A stretch of DNA of 64,000 nucleotides from Polytrichum commune (Eukaryota > Streptophyta > Polytrichopsida > Polytrichales > Polytrichaceae). Each line of letters opens with the position of its first letter. The stretch's first letter is position 1. The notes below the pieces were generated by a model. It had not been told where the DNA came from and made no database searches. It saw only the letters and a list, made by a program, of their open reading frames with translations. The position numbers were made by a program, and so were the translations under genes. The stretch lies in NCBI GenBank assembly GCA_950295325.1, contig OX485806.1, forward strand, positions 27,464,001 through 27,528,000, read 5' to 3'. Of this stretch, positions 45,447-57,438 are shown in pieces.

Positions 45447-45948
45447 GGGCCACTTCACACACGAGCCAAGAGCCGTGACCATGAACTTGTGAGAGCCCAA
45501 AAGAAAAGTGTCAGAAGACCGTCCCCACACACCTCCAGAGTCATGTAGTGTGGTCACGGACCCTCAAGTGTGGTGTGAAGTCACATGTGACCGGGCCCTC
45601 AACCAAATGCTATTTCAATGAATGTCTATTCACACGGGTCCTCATGCATGATAAAATAGAATAAACCAACGGTCGTGAGTGTTCGGAGCGCCATGGTCTC
45701 CCGGTTTTGGTGTTAGGCCTACCTCCAAGAGGTGGTTTTGGAAAACAATCCGAGTGACCGTGAAACATGATCCATTCGATGCCGTGTAGGAATCCACGTA
45801 GACTTTTACATCCATCTTGCATTCGCATACTCCGTTCGTCCCTCAAGCGTAGTGTGAAGCGAACATAGACCGGCTCTGCCGTTTCCACCAATGAGAGTGC
45901 TTGAAGGGTAACGGTCACAGGCTCTCAGTCTCGTGTGTGAAGTGGCCC
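45447..45948 (-). mobile_element. H1 MITE copy 3 (left arm of inverted pair)
   Basis: GGGCCACTTCACACACGAGC to GTGTGTGAAGTGGCCC, 502 bp, TAA left and TGA right. Orientation is opposite to copy 1. It inserted in the 3' end of repeat G. Confidence 0.9.
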
Positions 45949-46003
45949 TGACAGCCCGTTCGTCCCCGGTCATAGATCGATCTCCCTCCCACAGACACAC
46001 TAA

Positions 46004-46502
46004 GGGCCACTTCACACACATGACTGAGAGCCCATGACCATTTCACTTCAAGCACTTTCATTGGTGGAAGACACGGAGCCGGTCCAAGTTCGCCTCACAC
46101 TACACTTAAGGGACCAACATAGTATGTGAATACAAGATGGATGTAAAGTCTACATGGATTCCTACATGACATCAAATGAATTATGTTTCGTGGTCACTTG
46201 GACTATTTTCAAAAACCATCTCTTGGAGGTAGGCCTAACACAAAACCGGGAGACCATGGCATTCCGAACGCTCACAACCGTTGGTTTATTCTATTTTATC
46301 ATGTGTGAGGACCAACATGAATAGAAATTCATTGAAGTAGCATCTGGTTGAGTGCCCGATCACATATGACTTCACACTACACTTGAGGGTCCGTGACCAC
46401 ATTACATGATGTTGGAGGTGTGTTGGGACGGCCTTTGGACACTTTCTGCTGGGCTCTCACAATTTCATGGTCACGGCCCTTGGCTCGCGTGTGAAGTGGC
46501 CC
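46004..46502 (+). mobile_element. H1 MITE copy 4 (right arm of inverted pair)
   Basis: GGGCCACTTCACACACATGA to GTGTGAAGTGGCCC, 499 bp, TAA on both sides (46001-46003 and 46503-46505). Same orientation as copy 1, only 55 bp from copy 3 and inverted to it. Confidence 0.9.
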
Positions 46503-47204
46503 TAATTTGGCGCTGGCTTCCGAAACTTGAAGATTGGAGCCAGCCCAGGGTGTCTTTAAGTCCCGGTGTGTAAGACAGCCTTTCCACGAGCCTTGGCTTT
46601 AAGTCCATGCCCTTGTCAGGCCCCCAGAAAGACACACTCAGAATCCTCGAAGCCCATTAGCCCGCCTTATTACTATCATTTACTCGCCCGCCCGCCCGCC
46701 TGCCCGGCCCCCTCACCGTTTTGCCCAAAACCAGCTCCCCAACAGGCTTAGTTGTCTCATTTGAAAGCCGTGAGATTCTCACTTCTTGGCTCTTGCGTTT
46801 TGGCTCTTGCATTTGGCCCGCGCTTGCATTTGGAGTTTGTAAATTAGTACATAATTCCTCCTCCCTCCTTTAAAGACCCCCCCACCAAAAAAATTTCCCC
46901 CACTGGTAATTAAACCGACCATTATCGACCCAAATCGGTTGGTAGTCAAACGTGTGACTTCGACATCTTCTTCTTCTTCTTCGCCTCGCTAAAAAATTGA
47001 TGGAGTGGGAGTTATGAATTGCAGAATAACCATGCAGGTAGATCTCTCAGTTGTACTCCTCCTCACTTCTTGACGAAAGCGGATGATCCATCCGCTTTCA
47101 ATTGTTTGTTTATTTAAAGAGAGAGAGAGAGAGAGAGAAAATAATGTGTTTTTGGAGCCCATGACCGAGGCCGGGAAGGTTGATGACCAGCCTATCCCCG
47201 ATCC
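46503..47204. other. Unassigned; simple repeats
   Basis: CCCGCCCGCCCGCCTGCCCG at about 46687-46706, a (TTC)n tract near 46971-46982, and (GA)n at 47101-47119. The ORFs (46566-46751, 47083-47283) lie across these and are not supported. Confidence 0.5.
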
Positions 47205-47418
47205 GTGTCCAGGCAGATTAGATTTATGGGCACAAATCCGATCAAAATCCCAGTGTTTCCCAAGTCCGCGTTTTCGCGGTTAGTTCGGGTTTTTCTTCAT
47301 AAAGTTGAAGTGTATTCTATAGGTTCCTGTAAGATGGTGTGATTTTCGTGAAGTCTTGGACTCGACTGGTTGTTTCTCCTACTCAACCAGTTCATCTGTA
47401 AGTAGTGGTCGGTTCATT
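47205..47418 (+). repeat. Dispersed repeat G, copy 6
   Basis: GTGTCCAGGCAGATTAGATT, GGGCACAAATCCGATC, CCCAGTGTTTCCCAAGTCC and TGGTTGTTTCTCCTACTCAA. Diverged. Confidence 0.65.
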
Positions 47419-47537
47419 GATCTCAATTGTGTGTGTGTGTATGTGCGGGTGTTATTCTTTATAAACTTATCAACAACTGAGCTTCATCATCATACTATGA
47501 GGACCACTGTATTCAGATGGTAAGAGAGAACGACCGA

Positions 47538-48041
47538 GGGCCACTTCACACACGAGCCAAGAGCCGTGACCATGAAATTGTGAGAGCCCAAAAGAAAGTG
47601 TCCAAAGGCCGTCCCAAAGCACCTCCAAAAATCATGTAGTGTGGTCACGGACCCTCAAGTGTAGTGTGAAGTCATATGTGACCAGGCACTCAACCAGATG
47701 CTACTTCAATGAATTTCTATTCACGTTGGTGCTCATGCATGATAAAATAGAATAAACCAACGGTTGTGAGCATTCGGAATGCCATGGTCTCCCGGTTTTG
47801 TGTTAGGCCTACCTCCAAGAGATGGTTTTTGAAGATAATCCAAGTGACAATGAAACATGATTCATTTGGTGTCATGTAGGAATCCATGTTGACTTTACAT
47901 CCATCGTGCATTCACATACTCCGTTGGTCCCTCAAGTGTAGTGTGAAGTAGCGAACTTGGACCGGCTCCACCTTTTGCCACCAATGAGAGTGCTTGAAGT
48001 GTAATAGTCACGGGCTCTCAGTCTCGTGTGTGAAGTGGCCC
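47538..48041 (-). mobile_element. H1 MITE copy 5
   Basis: GGGCCACTTCACACACGAGC to GTGTGTGAAGTGGCCC, 504 bp; flanks CGA and TGA, so the duplication is decayed or was never TAA. Same orientation as copy 3. Confidence 0.85.
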
Positions 48042-48169
48042 TGAGTGGTTTAACTCGAGTTTGCTATAGTGACCGCTTGGAGAATATTCCGGCACTAACT
48101 TAGCTGTTATGCTGGCAGAGTGCATGTGCATTTACTTCTAACTGCTTTTGATCCATCTACCTTGGTGCT

Positions 48170-48490
48170 AAGAGAGCTTGGAGTTATCAACAATTATGTT
48201 AGTTCTCGTTGTCCTCCATCGTCTTGAAAATTTGTGTTGCATTACCAAATCATTGATGAAACATCAACTGAATCGAATTTGTTATGGTCCAATTGGGAGC
48301 GCACATGTGTTGAATCCGTTACTAGCCTCACCCCCCCCTCCCAAATTAAACAAAAATAAAGATATACTTGTGTTGATTATTGGGTGTAGAGCACTTAATG
48401 GAATCTGAAGACTTAGTTCAATCTCTTTGTAAACAAGTGGTCTCTATGGTGTTTGTTCTTAGATCCACAACTAGCCCTACGTCAGTCCAA
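48170..48490 (+). repeat. Dispersed repeat E-type, copy 4
   Basis: GTTGTCCTCCATCGTCTTGA, TTGATGAAACATCAACTGAA, GGAATCTGAAGACTTAGTTC and TTCTTAGATCCACAACTA. Parallel to 43735-44050. Confidence 0.5.
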
Positions 48491-48889
48491 ATACTAGGTG
48501 TACGATGAAGAAAAGCAACCGGATGACTTATGAACGGTGCCTTAGATGCGAGGAAATCGCTCCACGAAGATGCATCCATGTTGAAAACTCCCCCCCCCCC
48601 CTTTATTTAGTTTGGGCTTCCTTCCTTTTAATTGTGTCTCAATAGATTGAGTAGGCGGTCTTTGAAGCTAATTCATGTGTCGAATTATCTAGGATAAGTA
48701 AGTTCAAATCTAGATCATTTTAATTAGCGTTTTTGATGGATGGATGAGATATGCTTGTATACAACAATAGGTATAACTTACACTATGGCCGGTTTGAGAT
48801 TTTGCTTATCACAAGTCATTGGGCTTCCTAAAAAGTGGGTTGTTATGTAAGGACTCGCGCACCTAGGCGAGTGTGTAGGCCTAGTAGAT

Positions 48890-50430
48890 GCATTTGGACC
48901 TGGGGTCCCATGGAGTGCACATTTTATGAAAACCAAGAATCACGTGCATTCGCAACACACTCTTAAAACACCCATGTATACAATTTTAGTTTTTTGGTAA
49001 ATTTTTAGTAATACATGTACAATTTCAATGATGAAAATACAAGTGGCAATATGTATACATAGAAAAAGCTGCATTTATATATAGTCATCAACATTAAGGT
49101 TGGTGTTTTGATCTCAAATCGTCTCCAAATGACAAAATGTTACCCTCATTCAAAAGAGGGGCAATATACCTACTCAAATTAGCTCACAAATCCCGAAACC
49201 ATTATTTTGTGCTTTTTTGGGGGGAAGCTTTATAATTTGAGGCAACGGTGCTACTACTGTGCACCTTCCACATGAATTTACACACACCAACACATGTCCA
49301 ACTAAAAATTCCAACAATCGATGTTCAAGACATGTTGTCTTTGACTGTCATGCAAATTTTCAAATCGATTGGGAATCAATTGCACATAGGGATCATCCAA
49401 AAAGACATGTTTAGGAGATGTTGCCTCTAAACCGTGGAGGTGACAAATGTCAAGGGGTTTTGGTTCGTGCACCGGTTCTAATGTGAACCAATTGATCCAA
49501 AATTAGCTAACTTTGTTGAATCAAAACTGCCCACGTTGCAGAGCATAGCAGACTTGAACATGAACAAGAGAAGTAGTTGAAACAGTCAAGAAACCCTTGG
49601 AACTAGTCTCAAAGGGGTTAGAGCAAATTGCTCACAACCTAATTATGGTCTCATAGGACAGTAAGGGTTGAGCATCTAAGTTTGCAATATATATATATAT
49701 ATCATAGAAGGTATTGCAATTATTGGTTCTAAGTCTACCATCAGATGATCAGTATGGTCATACGTTCGCTTGTTGTTGGTTCCTTTTTTATACTAACGTA
49801 TGCCAATCTACACCCAGGGTGCACCTTTCATTAAAACCAAGAATCATGTGTGTTTGCAGCATACTCTAACACTCCCCTACATACAAGTTTTATTTTGTAA
49901 AGTTAAACCATGCATGTACAATTTCAATGATAAAAATACAAGTGACAATATGTATACATAAAAATGTTACATTCATACATAGTCATTGAAATAAGTAGAC
50001 AAATATGCTTTTGAATAACAATCAACCCCAATGACATATATATAATGCAAAACCTAGTAGTCATCAGAAATGTCATTGAAGACTTTTCAATCCCCCGGTT
50101 GTAACCTATAAGCATCTAAGTCTACAATACACATCATGGAAGCTAATGTAATTAGTGTTTCTAAGTCTAGCACCAAATGATCAAAATGATTGTATGTCCA
50201 CTTGTTGTTTGTTCGTTTTTGATACCAGCATAAGCCAATCTCCATGTATGATGAACACTTACAATGCACGTTAAAAGGTTATATATATTTTAAAATTCCT
50301 CTATACGTGTACTTAACTATGAATTATCATTTGTGTAGCATATGTATATGTAGTATTGTACATCAATGTTTAGAATAATGCCCCTTTTGTGCACTCACGT
50401 ATAGTCATATGTGCTTAGTATAGTGCACCC
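48890..50430 (+). repeat. Imperfect array, ~440-bp unit
   Basis: TACATGTACAATTTCAATGA (49012) and CATGCATGTACAATTTCAAT (49911), with AAAACCAAGAATCA.GTG (48930, 49834). TTCTAAGTCTA.CA.C..ATGATCA occurs at 49728 and 50158, followed by GCCAATCT.CA near 49801 and 50233. The first two copies of the first block are about 900 bp apart because other sequence (49110-49680) lies between. (AT)n at 49689-49702, C tract at 50428-50438. Confidence 0.6.
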
Positions 50431-51309
50431 CCCCCCCCGCCCGGCGGGAATCTACATGTTTGATGGGCGATCCTTTTAGTCAATTGGATCCCTACACTCC
50501 ACACAATGATTACCAAACTTTCTAACCCTTATAATCCCTTCCAATAACCCTTAAATGGAGTTGATTCTCTTGCTTTACCTTTTCTTAAATAAATAAAATA
50601 AAGAGTTGCAAGTGTGTTAAATAAACACGCCTCATAATCATAACCAAGATTTCATATAGTTTCATGGTGGGTCACTTAGTGCATTTTACAAATGACATGC
50701 GGCATAATGCAGGGAGATTAAATTCACTTAAAATAAAAATTATAAAGGAATTCCAAATAACAAAGGGTTCATGAAAAATAGACAATCCCATCATAAGTAA
50801 AGTAGATAAGTATAAAATGTGGGCCATTACTTTTTAGTAGAACTAATATAGAGGATGAAGTTTAGGATGCTAGGGTTTATGTTTAGTTTGATTAGGATTT
50901 GGGAGCTAAGGGGATTATGAATGTGCAAGAGGTTGTCAATTTTTTTTGGTAACCATAATGGATATTATGTGTGCCAATGAGCAAACTCCTATGAAGCGGG
51001 TAATTTGTTTTCTGAAGTACACAATCATTTTTTTGTGTGTGTGAATACACCTAGAATTTTGTTATGCAAATGGTGTATGATATTCTAGTTGTTGATACGG
51101 TTCTATACAAATTGCAAGTGTGATGTGGTTGCGTTTTGTCTGAAGTCCCTCTAAAGTTCACGACTTTAGACACCATGTTTGCAACAGTTCATACGAGCAT
51201 AGATTTTGTAGGATACAATTGCACATATGGACATGGATTTCCTTTCAATACTTAAAAAGAATATAGACCATAATAACCGCATCGGCATGAGAAATATAAG
51301 TAATGATAG

Positions 51310-51532
51310 GGTGCAAACGGACCCAACTAGATATACGTTGACATCTTTCAGTCATTCTTTATCAAAACAAACGAATACTCTTCCAAAATCCCTCTAAAAT
51401 GACAGGATTCTAAAGTTCCTTGACACCTTGATGCACTTCGATCGGTTCTTTCGTAAACTCAACCGCTCGCTCCGTTCGTTCGTAACCGACTAGCGGTTGA
51501 TTCTCTCCCCGGTCATCGCTTGTAACTAACGA
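51310..51532 (+). repeat. Dispersed repeat G, copy 7
   Basis: GGACCCAACTAGATATACGT, GACATCTTTCAGTCATTCTT, AAATCCCTCTAAAATGACAG, CGTAAACTCAACCGCTCG and GCTTGTAACTAACG. Confidence 0.7.
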
Positions 51533-52090
51533 AGTTAACCCTTAAAGGACAATGCTGCCCCACGGGCTTGGTATTATTTTGGGAGGATCTTGTTCAAAAC
51601 TTCTACTCTATTGCACCAAATGGGGTTTTTAGAATGCCAAATCGAGCACCTTAGCAAGATCTATACTTCTTTAGAATAGAGCCTCTGTAAATCAATTGGT
51701 TAATCGTGCTTTAAATGAATTTTAAAAGATATTATTTTGGGTGTGGTATTGGGAAAGCATATGTCCTTTAAGGGTTAATAACGATGCACGTGTAAAGGCA
51801 TCGCATCGCATCGCATGTCATGCATGAGGCTCCCGATGAAATTGGTGCAAAGATCGCCACTAATGCCACCCGAGCCTCGTATTCAATGTTTGTCGTCGAG
51901 AATTAGTTAGCTCAAAAGCCGATGAAATTGTACGCCCGTGGGGGGTGTTTGTGTAGGCGACTCGTCAGCCACAAACCAATTGAAGCGTTTCTAAGTTCCA
52001 CTTGTTGGGGTTGCATTTGTGTCTCTTTCGTGCCCATTTGGTGCCGATCTGACACCCATGTTCCTCTCGGGCGCCAACAACAACACTCTA
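51533..52090. other. Unassigned stretch
   Basis: ORFs on both strands overlap at 51912-52238; neither has a motif I know. The plus-strand reading ASYSMFVVEN then AQKPMKLYARGG could be a decayed coding remnant, but I cannot place it. (CATCG)n at about 51798-51816. CTTAAAGGACAATGC and CCTTTAAGGGTTAA at 51541 and 51768 suggest an unnoticed TIR element of about 235 bp. Confidence 0.3.
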
Positions 52091-52494
52091 AGGTAGAAAT
52101 ACCATACCCTACCCCGTGAAAATGAGGAGGTGAGTCGCATTGAAGATCCGGTGTGACGATCATGAGATAATTTTCCAAGATAGACGAGAAGGATTCATGA
52201 AGAATGCAAGTCGTTTCATATTTTTTTGCCCTATACAAAAAATGCTACAATTTTTCAAAGTGGAAAGTTGTCCAAACCCCTACTCCTTCACTAGATTCTT
52301 CCTACACCGAACACGGTAATCCGCATTTCCATACAGAGCATCGCCTAAATCGGTTATCCCATTGGCTACACTAAGTGTACACGCATTGAAGTTGCTGCCG
52401 AGCCATGATCGGTTATGGAAATGGCACTTCACCATTATGACGGCGGTTTAGTGCACGGATAGAGGGTGGTTAACGGGTTATGGTATTTCTACCT
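52091..52494. mobile_element. TA-flanked MITE, family M (copy 1)
   Basis: AGGTAGAAATACCATACCCT and the inverse end AGGTAGAAATACCATAACCC. TA at 52089-52090 and 52495-52496. 404 bp, non-coding. A TA duplication suggests Tc1/mariner-type mobilisation. Confidence 0.8.
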
Positions 52495-52496
52495 TA

Positions 52497-52952
52497 AGGT
52501 AGGAATACCATAACCCGCGAAAATAAGGTGATTTGGCTAGAACGAGTGGCTTGAAATTTTGTGCAATATTTTTCAGAGATGGAGAAGAGGAAATGATGGG
52601 GAATGCAGGTTGTTTCATAATTTTGTTCCTTGTAAATAAATAGTTACATGATGTCAAAGAGGCAAGTAAGTCAAACCCCCCTACTTGTACAATAGCGTCT
52701 CCCTAATCTAAACATCAAATTTTTTTACTCCGCATACGAAGACATGCAAACGGTTAACTTAATGACACCCAAAAGTGATCGCAAGTGGTGTGAAACAACA
52801 CCTATCCCGCTAATCATTGCATCCCATCTAGCAGTGCGTCCTTTTCAGGCCACCACTTTTCCAATTAGCCATTTTGGGTCCTCATAAGAACCACTTTGCC
52901 CCTAGTCTAGTGCACCACTAGTGGTCATTAACATGTTGTGGTACTCCTACCT
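52497..52952. mobile_element. TA-flanked MITE, family M (copy 2), abutting copy 1
   Basis: AGGTAGGAATACCATAACCC to the inverse of AGGTAGGAGTACCACAACAT. TA at 52495-52496 (shared with copy 1) and 52953-52954. 456 bp. Its interior differs from copy 1 except near the ends (CGTGAAAATGAGGAGGTG against CGCGAAAATAAGGTGATT). Confidence 0.8.
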
Positions 52953-54398
52953 TATCATGTTGCTTGGGGACACGAATGTGGAGGCCACCTTCAACCCTCA
53001 GCAACTTAGACGGTGTAACCCGCTGCTGAACCGGTTTACATGGAAGTTACTCCCACCAAAATTAGACCATCTTAGATTCCAATACTTGTGAAGGTGTTTA
53101 TACTTTCTCCGTTGTCTTGTATTTTGTAACATATAGCTTCAGTGCTCGTTTTATTCTTCAAGGAGTAGTTGACTTAAGATTGCGAGTTTATGTTCCCCGA
53201 AATCTAATGTCAAGGTTAGGTGATCCTAAACCTTTATTAGATCTTGCATCTTATATGGATTGAGTAACATAATCCTTTTTCTAATCACAAACCCTTTATA
53301 AATCTCTAAGGATAAAGTGGCCAAGTCTTTCAGTTTATGTTCCCCGAAACCCTAATGTCAAGGTTAAGTGTTTTAGGGAGAACATCGTTCATACCTACAA
53401 TATCTTTCATGGTTTGGATGATTAAAATCTTCCTATTCCCCTAGAGCTATTCTCATTTATGTCTTCAAGCATACTCTCTCACTAACCTCAAATTAACTAA
53501 TTAGCTACTTCCCTTGATGTCATGGAATCCCTATTCATTCCATAAGGGCATATAAATCCAATAGACATTCAAAGGTGCTTGATTAATACTCATCTATGTT
53601 CCCAAGGGCATTCCAATCCTTGGTCATGGCCGGCATATATATAATTACCAAAGTATCCCTCTTCTCTTCCCAAATTCCCTATAGGGGCATAAGGAATTTG
53701 GTGGCAAGACCGTGACTTGGCTACTCTTAGATTGTTCCACAAATCATGGTCTTGGCCTAAATCCCTAAGTGAAATCCCCTTTGATTACCCGAATCACCAT
53801 TAGGTTAATGAGGAGTAGGATAGGGGATATGATAGCGAGGGGAAGGCTTAGCCTCCCTTAGATTGTCTCTTCTTGCTCGCTTTGCACTTGATAGCCTCAT
53901 GTACCTCTCGAGTGGATTCCCCTTGTTGATTATCTCAAATCCGAAGGCACTTTGGAGGAAAGGTAATCACCGTCCTTACAACCTTAGGTGTCTCCTCCGA
54001 ACTTTGACGGCCTCTCGTTTCTAATCACATACTTTGCTTATGGGGTGCTTTGCTAGCCACCCGGCCATCCTTTTGCTTTTTACCTCCGCTCCTTATTTTT
54101 GTATTTATAGTTTGACCAAAGCTCAATTATGGAAGTCTCAACGTTGATCATGAACATGTATGTGAAGAATTTCCCTAACCGGCCTCGGGGTAATTTCCTA
54201 ACTCGAGGTTTCGGTATGCCTACTTCCTCTTCAATTTATTTGGGTGATAATTCTCTAAGCTTGTAAGAGACCTTGCGGCCGCGAATTAGCTTGCTTCCGC
54301 AATTGCTAATTCTTTAACATATCAACTAGAGATGCACCATGCGTGCGATCAATTTTTCCCTACTAGAAGCACCACGCTTGCCGTAAGTAGAATAGGTC

Positions 54399-54566
54399 AA
54401 TTTGCACCAATGCGTGCCACTAGATTAATTTGCACCAACGCGTGCCACTAGATTAATTTGCACCAACGCGTGCCGCTAAGTTAGTTTGCACCAACGCGTG
54501 CCGCTAAGTTAGTTTGCACCAACGCGTGCCGCTAAGTTAGTTTGCACCAACGCGTGCCGCTAAATT
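54399..54566. repeat. 28-bp tandem array, six units
   Basis: TTTGCACCAACGCGTGCC recurs at 54401, 54429, 54457, 54485, 54513 and 54541: exactly 28 bp. The first unit has one change. A degenerate seventh (AGCACCACGCTTGCCGTAAG) precedes it. Confidence 0.95.
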
Positions 54567-54640
54567 AAAGCCCTAGACTCGGACACTCATGTAGAATATT
54601 CGGAGTGAAATGAAGTGTATTAGGGGACCTAACTTGGCCC

Positions 54641-54650
54641 CTTTATATAG
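54641..54650 (-). promoter_or_regulatory. Candidate TATA box (minus strand)
   Basis: CTATATAAAGGGGCC read on the minus strand matches the plant TATA consensus. Transcription from it would run through the 28-bp array ~75 bases downstream. No start or product is evident. Confidence 0.4.
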
Positions 54651-55364
54651 TGTCTTACATCTAGGAATTTGGAGATTTTTGTAAATGTTAGCTTCGGCTA
54701 AAAATAGCACTGTATCTAATTTTAGCCTGATTTTAAAGTCTTAAGTCATAGAGACTAAATCTATTTAGTCTAATATGTAATATCCATTTACATATCTTTT
54801 CATATCACCTAAGCTATTTAATTGACATGTGCTCTAAAGCGGGAATAGGACCGCGCCTCTACGCTTCTCAAAATGGTCCTATTTACATTCATTTTCCTAC
54901 TTAACTATCTAAGCCATGTGTGTTGGCCCTAAGCCCGGCCTCCAACTGGTTCGTTCATCCTTACTAGTAACTCGCCAGTGCGCCGGCTAGATAACCGGAC
55001 CAGTCCGCTGCCTGGCCTCATTGGTTACCCGGGACTGCTCTTCAGTCGGCTTGCTTGCTCTTACTAGTAACCTCGGGGCTGGGACTAGCCTCCCCTCCTT
55101 ACTGCCTTGGTTTGTCTTCCTCCTTCGCCGGTCCCGCAGGCTCACGCGCCGGTCCCGAACTTCTCTCACTGGTCCCTCACGCTCTCGACCTGGATCCTCA
55201 CCTTCTCGTCCTTAATTCTTGCTTCTTGCCGAATTAGTGAAGGTGTCTCTACAACGAAAGAGTGACTCGTTTGAAGGGATTTGAAACCCTTACCTTCTTG
55301 GAGCGTAGAGTGGTTTCCCATTCGATCATCTACAACAACAAGCGTTCTACATCTCACTTGTTTT

Positions 55365-55830
55365 ATTGTACCTAAACCGAAAGTTGTTGCTAATGATTTT
55401 TAAGATCACGTTGAAACGGTAGCAACATTTAGTGATTTTCATGGTTTGTTTGTAATCAAATCACTAAACTTCAAGAGATTATGATAATTGTATGCAATAG
55501 AATTACAATCCACACAGTTTCAAGGTCAAATCAAGATTAGATGTGCACTTTGAGGTAAGGAAAAGAGTCCATACATATCTGACAATTTTCTATCAAAATA
55601 ATACGAAGTTTTGATTTTATAGTGATGTATCGACAAAGGGAGAAGTTAGTTCATTCTCGACTTTAAAAATTTCTTGGGAACGACTACTGTAGCTTTCATA
55701 TTCGAATGGGATCGTCGATGTTGGCAAGAAATTTCACGAGGAACACAATGATACCTACTGTGACCTTCCTAGCACCTTCCTTTTGGATGAATTTTCCTTC
55801 AAAAGTCATTCATAAGCCCAAAACAGACCT
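55365..55830 (+). repeat. Dispersed repeat D, copy 4
   Basis: AAAGTTGTTGCTAATGATTT, TTAAGATCACGTTGAAACGG, GCACTTTGAGGTAAGGAAAA, TTGGCAAGAAATTTCACGAG and TGTGACCTTCCTAGCACCTT. Confidence 0.7.
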
Positions 55831-55909
55831 CTCATGAAGTTAAGAGTTAGGTTACAAACGCCCACACTAATTCCTTCCGAATTAGTATGGACATGATCTT
55901 GACCTACAA

Positions 55910-56118
55910 TGTCCGGGGAGGTTGGTGTGCATAATCGGACGAAATCCTAGTGTTTCCAAGTCCAACCGGTGACATGTTGACATCACTTGGTTTTTTCTTT
56001 ATTACGTTGGGGCATATTCTATAAATTCCTCTAAATTGTTCGGCCATTTTCTAAAAGTCTTGAACTTCAACCGGTTCATGTGTACCTAGCCACCGGTTCT
56101 CCCGTTCATGGATCTTTA
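55910..56118 (+). repeat. Dispersed repeat G, copy 8
   Basis: GTCCGGGGAGGTTGGTGTGC, AAGTCCAACCGGTGACATG, TGAACTTCAACCGGTTCATG and CACCGGTTCTCCCGTTCATG. Confidence 0.75.
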
Positions 56119-56634
56119 ACAAGTGAAATAGGTAAAAGAATGAAAGAAAACAAAGGTGACCGACCCTAAAGACCAAAGCCAGGTCACCATAAAAAGGTCC
56201 ATTGCACTAAAGAAATTATCTACTTTTAATGGTGGATGTGACCATAAAGATGAGATAATTGTAGAGATAGGATTGTTTTAAAAAATACAATGGAGCCGTC
56301 CATTGTATGAAATCATAATATTATAATGTAGACGTGTACAATGGTATGAATGGTCAAAAGTCCCTCTCGGCCTTCGGAGGTTGAGCTATGTGGTCTTATA
56401 CTATCCATCGCTTAGTTTTGGATCTCAATGGACAATAACTAAGTTTGGACATAATTATGTTGTTTGTCTACTTGACACTTAAGATGCATGTGTCGGTGGT
56501 TTATGCGAAGATGGGCACACGTAGGCTAGTGGTACGGGTGGACTAGGTGTTGGCATTTGGCTGAAAGCATAAAGTGTAATTTTGTATTCAATAATGTCTG
56601 AGCAATGAACCCATTGTTGTATTCAAATTTGACA

Positions 56635-56668
<34 letters not shown>

Positions 56669-57227
56669 CTTTTGCAAATATGATATACTTGGCAAGCATC
56701 TATAAAGCCTCCTACAATATGGTTGGGAAATGCCCATTTCCAGTTTGACCTCTGATACCCTCCATGCGTTGCATATAAAGTTCAATTTTTATTTATTTTG
56801 TTTTGTTAGTGGTGCTAAAACCAACACCGCTCTTGTAAACAACACCCCAGTGTTGTTTTTCACAATAAGTACGTGTTGGTTTATGAGAACGTCCACCACC
56901 CTAGCATCATGTTTATGTGTAGATTTTGGGTCATCTACCCAAAAGAGAACTTTGAAACCCTAGAACTTTTGCATACAAATTTCAAATAAGACATACTTTG
57001 ATACAATGGAATCCCCTGTCAATTTACTAAGAAATAGGGAAATTTTAAGTTTTGATACTAAAAAAGTATGCATGCTCCATGCTCAAAGTGATGGTTTTAG
57101 CAACCAACATCCACCTTATGCAGTAGTCAAAGGTATTCATAGTGAAGTAACTTAGCCCAAGTAACCTATAAACGGCTGCTAATTGGACTCTGGAGAGCTT
57201 CAAATTTTTGGTGTTACTAAGTTACTG
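56119..57227. other. Non-coding; (GT)n at 56636-56666
   Basis: A dinucleotide tract of about 15 units. The GTGCTAAAACCAACACC block at 56811 is the dispersed version of part of the 29-kb array. No gene seen. Confidence 0.5.
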
Positions 57228-57438
57228 CACTAAAGATGATGTTTAGTGTCGCCAATTCTAATCATCTTGCTCAATACCAATCGTAAACCGCAATGTAGTG
57301 CCACCAACACTAATTGATAACCCAACATCATTTGTCATTCTCGTGGGTTTTTGGAGGATTAAAGATTTTCAGTGTTGCAATCACTGTGTCTTACCAAGTG
57401 ATTTTTCATCCAAATTTCAATCACCCATGACAACATTT

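Larger units (their letters stand above)
53060..55360 (-). other. Possible LTR or other retroelement remnant, minus strand
   Basis: The region has one minus-strand TATA box (54641-54650) upstream of a 28-bp array, and long stop-containing sequence beyond it without a clear ORF. On the minus strand upstream of the TATA box a GC-rich stretch (54930-55250) encodes short arginine-rich ORFs (54987-55169, 55166-55357) with no known motif. A 40-base segment with GTTTATGTTCCCCGAAA and TAATGTCAAGGTTA occurs twice (53186 and 53335). I could not find TG...CA borders, a primer-binding site or a polypurine tract, so the LTR reading is only a suggestion. Confidence 0.3.

Noticed and set aside
53060-55360. 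A definite LTR retrotransposon
   Set aside because: No TG..CA borders, primer-binding site, gag/pol motifs or duplication could be found; left as a possibility only.
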